The position numbers and the translations under genes were made by a program. From Pseudomonas fluorescens (GTDB lineage: Bacteria > Pseudomonadota > Gammaproteobacteria > Pseudomonadales > Pseudomonadaceae): a stretch of DNA of 64,000 nt. The stretch lies in NCBI RefSeq assembly GCF_902497745.1, contig NZ_CABVHJ010000006.1, forward strand, positions 62,001 through 126,000. The letters run 5' to 3'. The notes beneath the pieces are model-generated. The model worked only from the letters and a program-made list of their open reading frames with translations, ran no database searches and was not told where the DNA came from. Each line of letters begins with the position of its first letter. The stretch's first letter is position 1. Positions 63,068 to 64,000 of this stretch are shown in pieces.

Positions 63068-63553
63068 TCAATAAAACCGGTCCTGTTCTTTCATCGCCTG
63101 AATCTGCCAGAACGTCCTGCCGGAGATCAGCAGAAACAGCAACGCGAGCAGCGCGCCGCCGCTCATGATGTAGAAGCTCGTGCGGTAACTCTGCAACTGG
63201 CTGGCGATGCAGCTTTTATCCGGCATCCAGGGCGACACCAGCAGGGTGATCGGGCCATCGACTTCGTACTGGGTATGCTCGACGTAGCGTTCGTCAGCGT
63301 GTTGCCCTTCATGGGGCTGGCCTTGGGCATCGGTGTATTGATAGTGAATGACCTTGCCATTGGCGTTCATTGGAATCTGTTCCAGTGCCGTGACACTGCC
63401 ACGGGTTTCCACGCCGTTAAAACTCAGCGCCCCATAAAGCATGCCCGACTTGTGAGCCATTGCAGCGAGCAGCAGAACTACGCAGCAAGCAACGGTCAGC
63501 ATGACGATACGGTTGTAGAGGTGATCCTTGGCAGCTTCGCGCGGGTAGTACAT
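63068..63553 (-). CDS. DUF3592-type membrane protein
   Basis: A 161-residue protein with two membrane helices (about 15-35 and 128-148) around a beta-rich external domain (VETRGSVTALEQIPMNANGK, HYQYTDAQGQPHEG). The plan fits DUF3592. Function unknown. It is convergent with the YceI gene (9-bp gap) and divergent from the next acetyltransferase gene. Confidence 0.8.
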   Translation of the reverse strand: MYYPREAAKDHLYNRIVMLTVACCVVLLLAAMAHKSGMLYGALSFNGVETRGSVTALEQIPMNANGKVIHYQYTDAQGQPHEGQHADERYVEHTQYEVDGPITLLVSPWMPDKSCIASQLQSYRTSFYIMSGGALLALLFLLISGRTFWQIQAMKEQDRFY

Positions 63554-63704
63554 GGCCGGTCCCTGGTGGTGACATTGGTAGGAGACCGTTACATCGGCGC
63601 TCGGAAAAGGAACTTTAGACGTCCGCCGGGCCGGTCACGGTATGATGTCGCGGTTCGTCGACCGCTGCGGTTGTCGGCAACGCTTTTTACCGTCGGAGTT
63701 CGTC

Positions 63705-64000
63705 ATGCCACGCATCACCCACTACAAATCCCCATGCCCCGAAGGCGTCAACAGCCAGATTCTGCAAATGGTCGTCGATTACCTGACCGACATCAGCGCG
63801 GTCGGTCTCGGCCCGAGCAACCTGCTATATAACGTCTATCAGTACGCGGTCGGCTATGAGGTGCATCTGTATCTGGAAGCGTTGAGTGGCGAAAAGGGCA
63901 CCGACGTCGAGTTGCTGGTGGCCACCGACGAGGATGATCCGGAGCAAGTGATCGGTTTTCTGTTGTACCTGCCGGTGCAGGGCGATTGGGAAGCCTGCAG
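63705..64000 (+). CDS. GNAT-like acetyltransferase, N-terminal part (cut by window edge)
   Basis: From ATG 63705 (MPRITHYKSPCPEGVNSQIL) about 98 codons are visible before the window ends. GGAG lies just before the start. The sequence YLTDISAVGLGPSNLLYNVY and VIGFLLYLPVQGD is of a type annotated as GNAT N-acetyltransferase in pseudomonads, but the acetyl-CoA motif would lie beyond the edge, so the call is tentative. Confidence 0.6.
   Translation, partial: MPRITHYKSPCPEGVNSQILQMVVDYLTDISAVGLGPSNLLYNVYQYAVGYEVHLYLEALSGEKGTDVELLVATDEDDPEQVIGFLLYLPVQGDWEAC

Overview
The window is a chromosomal segment of a Pseudomonas, most likely from the P. fluorescens complex. Three things point there: GC-rich coding sequence with pseudomonad-type proteins (fused NuoCD, monomeric Idh next to Icd), a core gene order that matches from memory the nuo-aceA-purB-mnmA-idh/icd-clpSA-infA-bpt-aat-trxB-ftsK-lolA-rarA-serS-cysG-tus stretch of other pseudomonads, and many pseudomonad-type REP pairs between genes. 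I see no prophage, insertion sequence, CRISPR array, rRNA or tRNA.

Layout. 1-6218 (minus): start of the complex I operon, nuoA-B-CD-E-F-G, with nuoG cut by the left edge. 6219-17506 (mostly minus): aceA, an orphan secretin-domain protein, a GNAT enzyme, the ribosomal L16 hydroxylase RoxA, purB, hflD, mnmA, a NudJ-type hydrolase and idh. 17988-26277: icd (plus) and cspD (minus), then the N-degron block clpS-clpA (plus) facing infA-bpt-aat (minus), then trxB. Between clpA and infA lie 966 bp of nested repeats. 26587-34218 (plus): ftsK, lolA, rarA, crcB, serS, cysG. 34313-39039 (minus): a glutathionyl-hydroquinone reductase, the sulfur-relay operon tusDCBE-ybiB, a DUF1275 membrane protein and a small unknown protein. 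39173-64000 is accessory in character: small lipoproteins, GNAT enzymes, a hemerythrin, a lytic polysaccharide monooxygenase plus GH18 chitinase pair, nudix and DNA-repair enzymes, gamma-glutamyltransferase, transporters (SulP, EamA, MATE), regulators (TetR, AraC, MocR), a diguanylate cyclase, an exported protein made of twelve 13-residue repeats, a periplasmic chorismate mutase and a YceI protein.

How genes work together. Isocitrate lyase and both isocitrate dehydrogenases lie within 13 kb, so the TCA/glyoxylate branch point is concentrated here. Bpt, Aat, ClpS and ClpA form a complete N-degron degradation route. TusBCDE carry sulfur toward tRNA 2-thiouridine, which MnmA (also in the window) makes. 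The LPMO and chitinase are a chitin-degrading pair without signal peptides.

Most unusual signal. A roughly 280-340 bp GC-rich element occurs three times (22575-22911, 23128-23406 inverted, 52211-52545). The copies share hairpins whose loops are conserved while both arms of the stems change together, and each copy sits just downstream of a gene in that gene's orientation. This looks like a selected RNA or single-stranded DNA fold. Second is a probable plus-strand small RNA upstream of aceA, indicated by an otherwise unassigned intrinsic terminator. All product calls rest on reading the sequence and on family knowledge; no database search was possible.
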